Source of the DNA: Ligustrum vulgare
Lineage: Eukaryota; Streptophyta; Magnoliopsida; Lamiales; Oleaceae
Direction: 5' to 3'
DNA: 64,000 nt
Assembly (NCBI GenBank): GCA_963555705.1
Contig: OY743173.1
Coordinates: 2,211,501 to 2,275,500, forward strand
The position numbers were made by a program, and so were the translations under genes. Below the pieces are notes generated by a model that saw only the letters and a list, made by a program, of their open reading frames with translations, did not search any database and was not told where the DNA came from. This document shows, one piece after another, positions 11,791 through 24,486 of the stretch (position 1 is the first letter of the stretch; each line of letters begins with the position of its first letter).

Positions 11791-12911
11791 CAATAGAAAT
11801 GTTTTATTCAAATTGATTTTCAGCGAGACATATAATCTTTATTAGCTTTTATAATAAAATCTATTAAAATGTAATTTTAACTAAACCATAGAGGTTGTAT
11901 ATATTTATATGTAATAGATAATAATGGAAGTGCAGGATAACCCTATTAAAAATCTAAAAGAGTTTTTTTTTTTTTTAAATGACGAATGTGATTTTTGAGG
12001 TAAAATATGTTGTTGACAGGGACGGATCCAATGCATGGCTAGCATTAGCGATTATTTGTGTTGAATCCGTCGAGAATTTTTTTTTCCATGTATATATATA
12101 TATAACTTCATTTGTTCTCAAACAACTCTTGTAACTTATAGTTTAGAATGTCAAGTCCCAAAAAAAGAGGTTTTGAATTTCATTTTCTATATAGCAATCA
12201 TTATACCTCTATTTTAGTTCAATATTTTTCACCAAAGTATATAATTACAAAACTGATGCAATGGAAAAGAAGTGAACATAAGCTCTTCTTGAGAATTATG
12301 GAGGACTTGACCACTATGACATTAGAGGTATTTGAAATACAAAATCAATAAATTAATAATATTATGATTTATATGGAATTATTTTTTATCAAATTGTATC
12401 TAACGCAATATTATACAATCCAATCCAATCTATGCATATTTATCCTAATGAATTAAATTTCTCCCCTTGTATCAGAATGAACTTTTAAGATGAAAAATGT
12501 GATAATATTTACTAATTTTTTGTAATAAAGTGGTAATATTTATTGTTTTCAAGTCCCGATTTTACGTATAAATAAAAAACAAATTCTATGAACGAGTCAA
12601 TGAGAAATGAAAAATTATTAACCTCTTTGGTGACCTCGAAGCCTATTTTGACTTTTATTACAGTTATTGACATTCAATGATCTCTCGTGTTCATTCGAGA
12701 TCATGGATCCATTCATGGTTCTTAAATAGTAATTTGTGGAAATATGCAAGGTTGAAAATTGATTTGAAGAAATGTTTTTTTTATAAACAAGTTTATCGAA
12801 GGAAGGCACACAGCTCATTCCACATGTTTGAACAATAAATGTCTCCCCAAACTTAGGGGCAATTTATATCTAGTCTAGCAACAAAATTAGAAGAGCATTA
12901 AAGAAGAGTGA

Positions 12912-12942
<31 letters not shown>

Positions 12943-13491
12943 TTGAATTTTGACTTGGGTTCATTACAAGGTGATGACAAAATGAACACTCAAATTCAAA
13001 TGTCCATTTCATTTGCATAAAGAACTGGGACAGACCATATGTGTCTTCGTCAAATAATTTGAGGATAATGTAAATGTTCAATAACTTATGCCCAATAGCC
13101 ATTTCAGTCCAAATTGGTTTTCTGTAATTATTATGAGTGTGTTTTGTAATAGTAAGTTTTTCAGAATGTATTGGTTAAAATGTAGGGAAAATTTTGGATT
13201 TACGTGTAAAATTATTTTATCGTAAGATGTATAATCGAAAAAAATTAATTTTAGGGAAACATTTTTAATTAATATTTTTAAGTGACATCATAACATGGCA
13301 TATATATATTGTATGGTGAAAAAGTAAGTTGTAGGATAGTTATTTACACCATCCAATATATATTCGTCTTATCAAAATGTCACTTAAAAATATTAATTAA
13401 AAATATTTCTCTAGAATTCTTTAATTGAAAATAAGCTCGAGAAAAATGAATTTTCAAACAATAGGGTTCAAACGTGAGCTACATGAACTTA
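11791..13491. other. AT-rich intergenic DNA, no gene seen
   Basis: Only short ORFs without recognisable domains. A short GTGTAT microsatellite lies at about 12911-12942. At about 12018 the word CAGGGACGGATCC resembles the end of the hAT-type element found at 40235-40623, but no second end was found. Confidence 0.45.
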
Positions 13492-14023
13492 GGCTGTGTT
13501 TGATACAGCCTTATTTTCCAAGATAATGTCAAATCATGGAAAATATTTTCCACCTTTTGCATTTGTTGGGTGTTTGGTTGGAAAAATTTGCCTTGAAAAA
13601 TATTTTCTTAGGTACAACCATTTAAAGCACAACTACCTCATTTGCCTTGAAAATATTTTCTTACCTATTTGTTGAGAAAATATTTTCCAACTAAGGTGAA
13701 AAATTCTTTTGCGTCACGTTTGATCATTTTTATTATTGTTAATTGACTTATTTTTTTTCTTCAAAAATTAACATTATTATTATCAAGTACAAATGAGTGA
13801 AAAATAATTTTTTTTTTATTAAATTTGTTAAATTTTGATTATTTGCAATGAAAAATAATATCAAACAACAAAATTTGGAAAATCTCCCACTTTTTCACCT
13901 GAAAAATTAATCTAATCAAACACTTCCAATTAATATTTTTCAGGAAAATAATTTCCAGCCAAATCAATTCCTAGAAAATATTTTCTTACCATCTATTTTT
14001 CATCTTTTCTATCAAACACAGCC
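13492..14023. mobile_element. Tourist-like MITE with TTA target duplication
   Basis: The terminal repeats GGCTGTGTTTGATA (13492) and TATCAAACACAGCC (ending 14023) are perfect inverted repeats of 14 bases. They are flanked on both sides by TTA (13489-13491 and 14024-14026), the target preference of PIF/Harbinger. The interior repeats AAAATATTTTC words in both orientations. Length is 532 bp and it is non-coding. The interrupted element at about 50074-50837 is a relative. Confidence 0.75.
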
Positions 14024-14283
14024 TTAATGATGTCATGATAACCAAGGAAATAACTTTATGCAAATATGATCGAGCACTTTTTGTGGAGAGGAGGCGTGAG
14101 CATCCATTGTTACATTCTTATATTTGTTACAAGAATATTGTGATCGAAATTAAAATATTCTTAATTCATCTATCTACATCTATCTATAACTACATTTACA
14201 ATTTTCTACATCTATCTATCTAAATTTACATCTACATCTATATATATATATATATATATAATTAATAATAATAATAATAATCT

Positions 14284-16929
14284 TCTACACAATCTTAAAA
14301 GTGTGGATAGTGAAGAATCTTTCACATCATCATTTTGCCCTCATATTTTTTGCCTTAAACCAATTATACCCTCCTTTAATATTCCAATTAACTAATTAAT
14401 TAAGTTAAATAAAACAATGACTCATTAGTATGATCTCATAAACACATAATAATAACAAAAAAGTTCCAAATTTTGACCTCATATTTTTTGCTCTATACCA
14501 ATTATACTCTCCTTTAATATTATAATTAATTAAGTTAAACAAAACAAGGACTCATTAGTATGATCCCATAAACACATAATAATAACATAAAAGATCCAAG
14601 CTAAAATATGCACATTACATTACACGATCAAAGTTTTCTAGGTCGTTTCTCACACCTTGCTTCGTCACTGTGAAATATTTCTCTCTTTATTGTCATTGTA
14701 GAAATTTTTCAAATTATTATTGTTTGGATTATCAATTGTACTAGAATGAAAACGACAATATCGTATCTACTCTACACTATCTTAAAAGTATGGATAGTGA
14801 AGAATCTTTCATACCACCATTTTGCCCTCGTATTTTTTGCTATAAATCAATTATACCCTCTTTTAATATTTCAATTAACTAATTAATTAATTTAAACAAA
14901 ACAAGGATTCATTAGTATGTTCTCATAAACACATAATAATAACACAAAAGCTCCAAGCTAAAATATGCACATTACATTATACGATCAAAGAATTTTAGGT
15001 CATTTCTCACACCTTACTTCGTCACTATGAAATATTTCTCTCTTTATTGTCATTGTAGAATTTTTTCAAATTATTATTGTTTGGATTATCAATTGTACTA
15101 TAATGAAAACCACAATATCGTAATAGGCTAAAAAATAATTTTTTAATTTGTCTCTATATTTTTTTAATTAAATATTTTATAATCATTTTCTTTATAAGGT
15201 CTGAAGATGGATATTTGAAGTTAGTGAAGGGAAAATGGATAAAATGAGTGGTAAAAAAGTTCTTCATAATTTTTTTAACATCCAAACTGTACAAAACATG
15301 TGTCGTGGTAAACTTTTTCTTACGTTATCTTTTCTCAATTTGAAGCATGAAATTGACATCAAAAATTCAAAATTTACAATATTTTCAGAAATTTATTGAA
15401 AAATCTGCATAATTTATTTTTCCTTACAAATTTTTCAGTTAATTAAATAATAAAGAAAAATATGATTGAAATTCTATTCTACATTCTACACTATCTTAAA
15501 ATTATGGATAGTGGAGAATCTTTCACATCACCATTTTGTCCTCATATTTTTTGCTCTAAACCAATTATACCATCCTTTAATATTTCAATTAACTAATTAA
15601 TTAAGTTAAGCAAAACAAGGATTTATTAGTATGATCCCATAAACACATAATAATAACACAAAAGCTTCAAGCTAAAATATACAGATTACATTACACGATC
15701 AAAGACTTCTAGGTCATTTCTCACACACTGCTTTGCAACTGTGAAATATTTCTCTCTTTCTTGTCATTGTAGAAAATTTTCAAATTATTATTGTTTGGGT
15801 TATCAATTGTACTAGAATGAAAACGACAATATCGTAATAGGTTAAATAAATAATTTTTTTAAGTTGTCTCTGATATTTTTTAAATTAAATATTCTGTAAT
15901 CATTTTCTTTATAAGGTCTGAAGATGGATATTTGAAGTTATTGAAAGGGGAAATTTGCTAAAATGAGTAGTAAAAAATTTCTTCACAATTTTTTTAACAT
16001 CCAGACCATACAAAGCCTGTGTTGTGGTAAACTTTCTTCTTACGTTATCTTTTTTCAATTTGAAGCATGAAATTGACATCAAAATCAACAATATTTTGAG
16101 AAATTTATTGAAAAATCGGCATAATTTAATTTTCCTTACAAATTTTCAACTAATTAAATAATAAAGAAAAATAAAAATTTGAACTATTTTATAACTTTCT
16201 ACTATTCAATGCAAATTGTCCTATTCAGTAATATTTAAATTCTTACATCATTTAACAAACTCATTAGAGGAATTACATTATTTACTATACAAGACGTGCA
16301 ACATATTTTTTCCAGATTAATTGTCAATACACTATTTACTATTTCTTTGTTCAAATTTACATAGTTATTTTATTTTCAATTTAGACTGATTACTTCCTAC
16401 ATCAATATCTTCTTCTGGAGATGTATAGAGTGTCAAACTATATCTCACACTTTTCGCATAAAATTTTAATGCGAACACCAAATGTCTTTGTAAATGTCGA
16501 ATACAAAAATAATAAAAATTATGGAACATTAACAAAAACTATTGTGTACAAAAAAAGTTTCATTGTAACCATAATGTTACATTTTAGTTCATTGAAATAT
16601 TGCAAATATTATTTAAAAATTATTTATTACTACAAAAATTTCACAAATTATTCTTCCTTTGCATATGATGTGTAATGTGTAAAATAGTATTGTAGTCATA
16701 ACAAAACAAAACAAAACAAAAACAAAACATTACATTTTGATTTATTCAACATTTTCACATTATATACATAAATTAAAAAAAAAAACTCATATCAACAATT
16801 TCAATTTTTTTTATTTTAATAATATCTTTTACCTTAACAACTTTTAAAAAATAGTATTAATTCTACGAAAATATTGTGCATAACGTGCATCCTATACGTA
16901 AGACGTGCAACGCACGTGCTTGCTACTAA
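14284..16929 (+). mobile_element. Helitron-like cluster with three 5' units
   Basis: Three direct copies of a 5' unit start with TCTACACTATCTTAAAAG (14284, 14771, 15485). Each is followed by GTGGATAGTGAAGAATCTTTC, a TTTTGCCCTCATATTTTTTGC-type stretch, and the CTCATAAACACATAATAATAAC block. Only one 3' end is seen: hairpin ACGTGCAACGCACGT at about 16902-16916 and terminal CTAA at 16926-16929 before T. No Rep/helicase is encoded. This looks like successive end-to-end insertions or 5'-end duplication of a non-autonomous family. Confidence 0.6.
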
Positions 16930-17070
16930 TAATAATAATAATAATATATAAAAAGGGTGAATAGTGGAGAAACTTTTGATTTCCTAATGTATCCTCACAT
17001 ATTTAACAATATACCTAATACACAATCATTTAATGTTTATACAAGATATTATATAATAATAATATAATAA

Positions 17071-17977
17071 TCTACATCTACATCTACATACATTAAAAGT
17101 AGATTAGTGTGAAACTTTGGATTTCCCATTTTACCATTAAATTATTATGTTTTCGATTAATATTACCCTTAACATTTAATTTATTTTCAAGTTGAGATAC
17201 TTTGCTAATTAAAAATGTAACATAAATAATTTCAAAATTCTTTTGAAAAAATAAAAATATAAAATAAATATAAAAATAGTTAATTTTTTTAATTAAATTA
17301 TATTTAAACAAAATAAACAATTTAAAAACTCTAATGGAACAAAAGAAAAAAGAAACTGAAATTTTGTGTTTAAACCTATAAAATATTAATTTTTTGTTAT
17401 AAAAATATGCTTCTAAATTAATTTTATTTGCCTATGCATAATTTTTTAGTATTTGTTCTATGATTTATCATAAATATTTTAGCCTTTGTTTGGCAAAAAA
17501 ATAAATAAATAAATAAATAAATATATATTATTTTTTTAAACAACATAATTTCTCAAATTATTTTTTAATCACATATATTTTCTCTCTTCACTTTTCAACC
17601 ACATGTTTTATCTCGAAAACATAAAATATATGTTTTTTAAAACAGAGCCTTATAAATTAATTTTTAATTTATCTAATATTTTATGATATAAGATTACTTT
17701 TTGATTTAAGAAACATTATTTCTTTATTAAACTAATATTTTAAATAATTGTCAAACCTATGTTTCAAGGAAATCTGAGAAATTTCAAAAAATAAAAATAA
17801 AAAAAAAATCAATTTATTAAAAACTGCAGTTAATTTATTTACAATTTTAACTTTAAATTTCCCTTTAACAATATCAATTACCTTAATTACTTTAAAACAT
17901 AGTTTTAATACCTCAAAAACATTACGAGTATCATTCATTTTATACATAAGACTTGCAAAACACGTACTTACTACTAG
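17071..17977 (+). mobile_element. Helitron-like element, ~0.9 kb
   Basis: The 5' side begins TCTACATCTACAT..ACATTAAAAGTAG. The 3' end has the degenerate hairpin GACTTGCAAAACACGTAC and terminal CTAG at 17974-17977 followed by T. A copy of the common short MITE (17481-17650) is inserted in it. Non-coding. Confidence 0.5.
17481..17650. mobile_element. Short MITE, GCCTCTGTTTGG family
   Basis: Left end AGCCTTTGTTTGGCAAA, right end AAACAGAGCCT, interior AATTATTTTTTAATCACATA, TTTCAACCACATGTTTTA and TCTCGAAAAC as in the other copies. It lies inside the Helitron-like element 17071-17977 and is therefore younger than it or was carried with it. Confidence 0.55.
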
Positions 17978-18269
17978 TATCAAATCAAAATTCAAAAGTA
18001 AGAGAAACCCACTTACCTAGTCGCTTTATTTTTCTTGTTACTCGAACTCTTCAATTGAAATGGCAAGCAATATAAAATAACATATTTTTATATAAAATAT
18101 CGTATATTTCACTGATTCTACAAATTATTCGATCTATTAAAATTAAGTTAATGAGAATGCTTATCATCTTTTGCTCGTCAGGTCCTTGTTGCACAATTAT
18201 ATTAACTTAGGTCCACAAGTGTCTCAATCCATGTGTACGACAGCTATAGTGACCTATTTCAATTTGATT

Positions 18270-18850
18270 ACCATGAAAAATCCAAATATTTTCTATCTTC
18301 CATCCTTTTCCCTTGTTTGAAAGCAATTATTTGGCGTGAAAAATATTTCAGGCTTTGAACCCATGTGCCATTTGCATTGATTTCCAAGAATTTTTTTTTC
18401 CAGGCACAGATACAAAAAAATGTTTCCCATGTTAGACTTATTTTCTAGTATCAATCGTTGGGGATCACTACATGTGTCTCTATTGGTACCATAACAAGTA
18501 TTAACGGTTGACACTAGATTATTTTCATTTCATGTTAATTGGAAAACTTTTTTCTTTGCATTTAGTCATTTTTATTGTTGTTAATTAATTAATTTATTTT
18601 TTAAGAAATTAACATTGTTATTATCATATACAAATGTGATAAAAAAAATTTTTTATTCAAATAACTAAATTTTAGTTTATTTGCAATGAAAAATAATGTC
18701 AATCAAATAACAAAATTTGAAAAATTCTCACCTTTTCATCTAGAAAATTAAATCAATCAAACACTTTCTATTAATATTTTCCACGAAAATATTTTCCAAA
18801 CAAATCACTTATTTGGAAAATATTTTCCTTCCAAAAACAACCTAAGTTTA
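18270..18850. mobile_element. Degraded MITE of the AAAATATTTTC family
   Basis: The right part (AATATTTTCCACGAAAATA, ACAAATCACTTATTTGGAAAA) and the interior (TTAATTAATTTATTTTTTAAG, GATAAAAAAAA, ATTTGCAATGAAAAATAATGTCAA) match the interior of the MITE at 13492-14023. The ends are eroded and no target duplication was found. Confidence 0.45.
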
Positions 18851-20089
18851 GGAATCTTCGAGTTATGCATAAGAGCATCTCCATTGGATGTGTTAAATTT
18901 AGCTAGTCATATGGAGAAAAAAATAGATGTTATATGACACGTATACATGCTACAGTTAAATATTTTTTATTGCCACAATGAATGTTTTTAATTTCTAGTT
19001 AAGTCCAAGAATATGATAAATTCTTATTTTTAAATTATCAAAATTTATATATTAATACAATATTCATTTTGAAGACCTCATTAAATCATATAATATGAAA
19101 TAAATTTTTTTTTTATCGATATTAAAAAAAAATAAGAATGAAGAAGAAGAAAAAGAAAGAGAAAAAATGAGTAAATAAAGGATTGGATGTATGAGTAGGC
19201 GAATGGTTATGGGTGGGGGGTGAAATGCATTTAAGTTATTGGAAAATTTTAACATAAAATTGTCACGTATCCCAATAAAAAATACTTTAACACATTCAAT
19301 GTGAATGCTCTCAGTCCTAATTTCAAATGAACATTAGTCTTCTCAATTCACATATTGAGAAAGCACCTCTACATGTGAGAGCGTTACACGATTTACATTT
19401 CGATCATCTCCTTTTTCCCTTTACCGACTTCAAATTTGTTGGGAATTGAGTTTCTATAGTTGTTATATGATGGCTACGATAACCATTATATGCAACGGAT
19501 ACGTAAAATTATTTAAGGATCATTGACATGTTCGATAGTTTGAACCCAACGTGTTATATACTTGAAATTCCCTTTAGGCATTATCGAACATGAAGCATCT
19601 AAATATAGCACGATGCTACCAGCTTTCGAAAATGGCTAAACCTCTAGGCAAGTGAGATGTTCAAAATCCAAATTCAGATAAAATCTTGAAATTTTAAAAA
19701 TTTCATTCTAAATAGCTTTTCCAACTATAACAATTAAAACATTCTTTTCAAAACTTCAATATACCTATAAAAGAACATCTAAAAAGCTTGAGGAAATAAG
19801 AAATTCTCTGAGTAGGGGATGCATTTAGACGATTTTACAAGTTATTAGAACGTTCCCATTTGTAAAGGGTTTCCATATGCTAATCTTAGCCATTGACTAG
19901 GAAAAAAATCTTCCATCCACTCAAAGGAGGTGAGAGTAGGGGTGGAGCTCATCAGGACCCTCCAATTTTCTAATAACCCATATTTTTCTTTTTGTATATA
20001 TATATTTTTTAATTTAAATATGGTGTATTAACTTTTTGTGTATTTTAATACGAGGATCTCCAACTAAAATTCCCTGGCTCCGTAACGTA
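18851..20089. other. Intergenic DNA, no gene seen
   Basis: AT-rich, with no recognisable domain or complete inverted-repeat element. Confidence 0.4.
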
Positions 20090-21140
20090 TTTGGATTAAC
20101 AAATTTATTTATTAAAAGTTATTACTTAATCACTCAACTTTAAAAGATATCTCATGACCATCCAATTTTAATAAGGTTTCTATTTAGCTACCCAACTTCA
20201 AAAGGTATCTCAATGATCATCCAACTTACAATATAATATCTACTTTATCACCCAATTTCAAATAGTATAGTATAACGTTCTAAAGTAATATTCGATAAAT
20301 TAATAACCTCTAATAAATAATCAATTAATGAACACAGGTCAAATAAAAGACTTTGAACAACCTAAAGATATTCCGATTGGTGGCGGTTTAAATAAGGTAT
20401 TTAAATCCAAATTTAAATTATACAATTTCTTAAATGACTTTTTAACTACACATTTTTTCCTCCAATTTTTAACTGCACATTTCACCTAAAAAACACAAAT
20501 AAATCTTCTCTATCCAATTTAAATAAACGTCGAAAGCTCTCTAAATTAATGAACATTTATGAATTAAAAGATATTAATAAATCCATAGTTCAACGTAGAT
20601 ATTTAATTATTTTATAAATATCATTCATTGATGTGGTATTAATTCAACGAAATAGTTTTAAAATGTATTATTTTATCAATTCATGAAAATTATTAATTTA
20701 TCCCCTTTGCTCGAGTCAGAACCGGTAAATTTGTTTATTTAATAGAGGTTATTAAGGCTATGTTCGATAATATTTTAGCAATTATAAATTGGTTTATTTA
20801 TATTTTTAAGTAAAATGTGTGTTAAAAAGTGAAGAGAGATTGTGTGTGGTTAAAAAGTAATTTGAAAAATTATGTTAATTATAAATTGATCTATAAATTG
20901 TAATGATTGCGTTAAAGAACATAAAATAATTTATCTAGTATTACTTTAACCATTTGAAGTTGGGTGGTTAAATAGAAATTACATTGTAAGTTGGGTGATC
21001 ATTGAGATATCTTTTGAAGTTGAGTGGTTAATTAAAAATCTTACTGAAGTTGGATGACTATTGAGATAACTTTTAAAGTTGAGTGATTAAGTAGTAACCT
21101 TATATAAGTTGAGTGGATATTGATTAAATTTACATCCTTG
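20090..21140. mobile_element. Long-terminal-inverted-repeat (fold-back) element
   Basis: Two arms of about 190 bases face each other. The left (20115-20290) contains ACTTAATCACTCAACTTTAA, GATATCTCATGACCATCC and TATCTCAATGATCATCCAAC. The right (20940-21135) contains their reverse complements. Each arm is itself built of about three sub-repeats (CACTCAACTTTAAAAG, CCAACTTCAAAAGG and similar). Two copies of the common short MITE (about 20385-20530 and 20757-20935) sit between the arms. No coding. The structure resembles fold-back or MULE-type non-autonomous elements. Confidence 0.6.
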
Positions 21141-22207
21141 TTTGGATGGATTTAAACAAAAGATGCTATCTTAAAGTAGAATACTTTGAATCAACTTATG
21201 TTTGAAAATCAACTTAAATAAGTAATGCCACAGTCTATCAAAATGTCCGTTATATGCCAAGTTTTTCTTATGCAATTCCAAGAATAGGTTGGTGAAATTT
21301 TAAAAATTCTAAAACTAGTTAATGTGTTAGTAAAGCAAATAAAATATGACAGAGAATAATTATATTTACACCGTAATAGTTATTTTCTTTACTACATTTT
21401 AATTATAATAATAATGAAGGTACTCAACTTTTGTTTATTAACGCACTTATTTTCAAAACTTTTTCGACAATTTTTATCCTCAATTCTCCATTAACACAAT
21501 AATATTGTAATATTTTTGTAAAAAAAGGATAAATATATTTTTTGCTGTGGCACATTTTAATTGTAATGAAGACTCAACATTTGTTCTTTGTTGCACTTAT
21601 GTCTGTAACAATTTTTCATCAAACGTGCTATCCAATGTGGGAAACACACACACACACACACACACATTTTGAAATTATGGATTTATAATTTTTTTTCCTT
21701 ATTTAATAACACTCGGATAAATAAGTTTTTTTTTTTTGCACTCTGATGGTTATTTTGATTGAATCGTTCTCAACGACAACTTGTGCTAATTAAGAAAAAG
21801 TCAATGATGAAATGCCAAAAAAAAAAAAAAAAATTAGGGACATAAGTGTAATAACTAGCCAAGTTGCAATATTTCATTGTAATTAAAATGTGGTGAAACA
21901 AAAATGAAATTGTAGTGCAGCAAACTCGAAGACCTTTGGTTTAGGAAGGCACATGAGTCCGAACACGAATAGATAGGGCATGCAAAGCTTGAAGGGATGG
22001 ATGATTTTCGATTTTTATTCACTCATGATCTGGCCATCCGATTCCACGTTTAGGAGGATTTGTCCGTGTGAATCATCACGAGGTCAGACAAGGCTTAACG
22101 CCCTCCTGGTCGCTAATTGCACCTCATTCTCATCCTCTCTTTCTTCATCTTCAAGACGAAGGAAGTTAGCACCATTGTTCGTAAAGGGTCCGAGTGAGAA
22201 TTGAGAT
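21141..22207. other. Intergenic DNA with CA microsatellite
   Basis: A (CA)n tract lies at about 21644-21666. On the minus strand at about 22080-22195 a short frame includes the acidic stretch LRLEDEEREDENE and could be a captured exon, but no family was recognised and the frame stops early. Confidence 0.35.
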
Positions 22208-22590
22208 TAGTGATGGCAACGGGTCGGGTCTCCCCGACCCGCGCCCCGCCCGCCAGATTTTATTAAACCCAAACCCGCCCCGCGACCCGCAAGTTTCGGG
22301 TCGGCTCTGCCGCCCCGTTTACCGACCCGTTTAATTTTTTTTTTTCTATTTTTTTAATTTTTTTTTTCGAAATTTTTTTATTGTTTTTATTTAATATATT
22401 ATTTAAAATAATATAATCGGGGCGGATTCGGGTCGGGGCGGGGCGGCCAAAACCCGTACTCGCCCCGCGACCCGCTCAGGTCGCTAAAACTTAAGCCGAA
22501 CCCGCCCCGCCAACCCGCAGGCCGAGTTTTTTTCCACCCATTAGGGGCGGGTACCCGTCGGGTTTGGGTCGGATTTTTTTGTCATCTCTA
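22208..22590. mobile_element. GC-rich hAT-type MITE with 8-bp TSD
   Basis: The ends are TAGTGATGGCAAC and its imperfect inverse TTGTCATCTCTA. A perfect 8-bp duplication ATTGAGAT (22200-22207 and 22591-22598) flanks the element, as expected for hAT. The interior is packed with CCCGCCCCG/CGGGGCGGG words, in sharp contrast to the AT-rich surroundings, and can fold back on itself. It is non-coding, 383 bp. Confidence 0.8.
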
Positions 22591-23265
22591 ATTGAGATTT
22601 ATTATTTGAATAATGCCAGCTTCCCCCTCTTCTTTCATCTATAAGGCTAAATATATTTACACCACATTTTAATTGCATGAAATGTTAGGTGGTGTTCTGT
22701 TTATATTTTATTTTGTATTTTCATTTTGGAAAATATTTTGTATTTCTTGTTTTTTATTTTTGTTTTCAAAGCTGCTGAAAACGCGTTTGCTTTGTCATTT
22801 TTGAAAACTATTTCTGAAAATGAAAAGTAGGAAAACACGTTCTATTTGAAATTTTGCAGATTACAACTTATACAATTTTCAATGAATTTCCTTGTGGATT
22901 AAATTAAACAATCTATATTGTTTAACTATTTTTTTGGTCTAATTAATAATGTCATTAATGTTGAACTCCATAAATTATTATAAGAAATTAACAACATAAT
23001 GTTCAAGTTCAAATTACTTCTACATTGCATGTAACTCAAATTACTCATACTGAGTTTGACTAAACAAAATAAATTTGAAAGTCATCTTGACCTTGTGGAG
23101 TAATCACTCCACATTTGATTAGTTATTTCTTAGCGCACTTGTCCCATTTGAGCTGTTTGAATCGCATCAAACTGTATGGGTTCTCGAGCATCACTTGATT
23201 CAGGCACATCAATCGAAAATCATATTCTCCACTGAATATTATGTGAACAACTCGTCTAATGTGTG

Positions 23266-24219
23266 CGATATGATCCGGACCAGACATCGAAGGGCGAAGT
23301 CGAGACATCGACAATACGACAGTGATCTACGTGCAAAACGGAGTAAGTTACATGTTGGAATCGAGCCGAGAAGACGAAAGAATCAAGCCGAGCCGAGTAC
23401 ACGAAATTGTTTATGCAGAAAAGACATTACGACCGTAAAAGATATTGTCACGGTCGTAATCAACTATCGAGGGAAAAGACAGAATTTCAGCAGAACCAGG
23501 CTTACGGCCGTAAGTCTGAAAGTTACGGCCGTAACTAATAAATCAGATTTTTGATCAGAGAGGTCATTACGACCTAACTTCGTAACTAATAAATCAGATT
23601 TTTGATCAGAGAGGCCATTACGACCGTAAGAGAGTTCCTCACGGCCGTAAATGAGGAGCGGGCCAGATTTTCCAGATTTTTCAATTATTTTATTTCCTTT
23701 TGGTTTTTAGGTTATTTTCCTATTTTAGAATTTTAGTCTAATTAGAATTCTATTTTGAGTAAATTAGATGCTAGGTTATTTTGCTTATTTATACTTCTTT
23801 CCATTCATTGTAAAAGTTGAGTTTGAGTTTATGAATTAAATTGAGAGAGGATTTTCTTGTTAAAGGTTGAGGAGTCCCTTTTGTATTCTTCGAGAACAAA
23901 TTTAATTTATCAAATGTTGTGAAATATTTGTGGCGTTGAACTTATCAAATATTCACGAGAATATTTGTGGCGTTTTCAATTATAATCTTATCAAGGAAAT
24001 TGACAAGTCCTTGTGGTGTTTCGAAAACCTTGGATTTTGATTCCGCATCGTCAATTTCTTGCGTCGTGAATCTTGGGCCAAGGTCCTATCGTCAATTTTA
24101 TATTTCCAGTAGTTTAATTCTTGTTTAATTTCGTGTTTAAATCTGATCTAAATCTTTCCTAGGTTTTAATTTCGTTATTCCGCGTTGTTCGACGAGATTC
24201 CCCGACTGGGATCTCATCA
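23266..24219 (+). repeat. 5' LTR of the gag-only gypsy element
   Basis: It starts CGATATGATCCGGACC, where the 3' LTR has TGATATGATCC, and ends GGGATCTCATCA. It contains paired palindromes related to TTACGGCCGTAA between about 23424 and 23650. A local duplication of the block TAACTAATAAATCAGATTTT (near 23533 and 23584) is missing from the 3' LTR. The R/U5 side contains TTTATACTTCTTTCC and repeated GTGAAATATTTGTGGCGTTGAA-type words. Confidence 0.8.
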
Positions 24220-24221
24220 TC

Positions 24222-24233
24222 TGGTATCAGAGC
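24222..24233 (+). other. Primer binding site, tRNA-iMet type
   Basis: TGGTATCAGAGC, two bases after the 5' LTR, is complementary to the 3' end of plant initiator methionine tRNA, the usual primer of plant LTR retrotransposons. Confidence 0.9.
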
Positions 24234-24486
24234 TTGGATCTATTTCAGATTCTTGCTTTTCTTGATTTTTTTTGTGTTCTTTGCGTTCTTCGTGTCAGTC
24301 ATAATTTTCTTCAGTTTGATCCATAAGAGTCAGTCCCAAAAATTCAAAAGTGTTTTTCTCGTTCGTTTTTCGTCCAAATCCAGTTCCGTTTTTTCTGCCA
24401 TACTCGTAGTCCAATTCTCTGGCAGATCAAAAAAAAAATTCTGAAAATTCCCAAATATTCCGAATTTCCTTATTCGTGTCTTAAAA

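Noticed and set aside
12014..12080. Second hAT-type element starting CAGGGACGGA
   Set aside because: Only one end is seen; no matching inverse end or 8-bp duplication was found nearby.
21980..22204. Plus-strand 74-codon ORF
   Set aside because: No recognisable features; the opposite strand looks marginally more protein-like but stops early, so neither is called.
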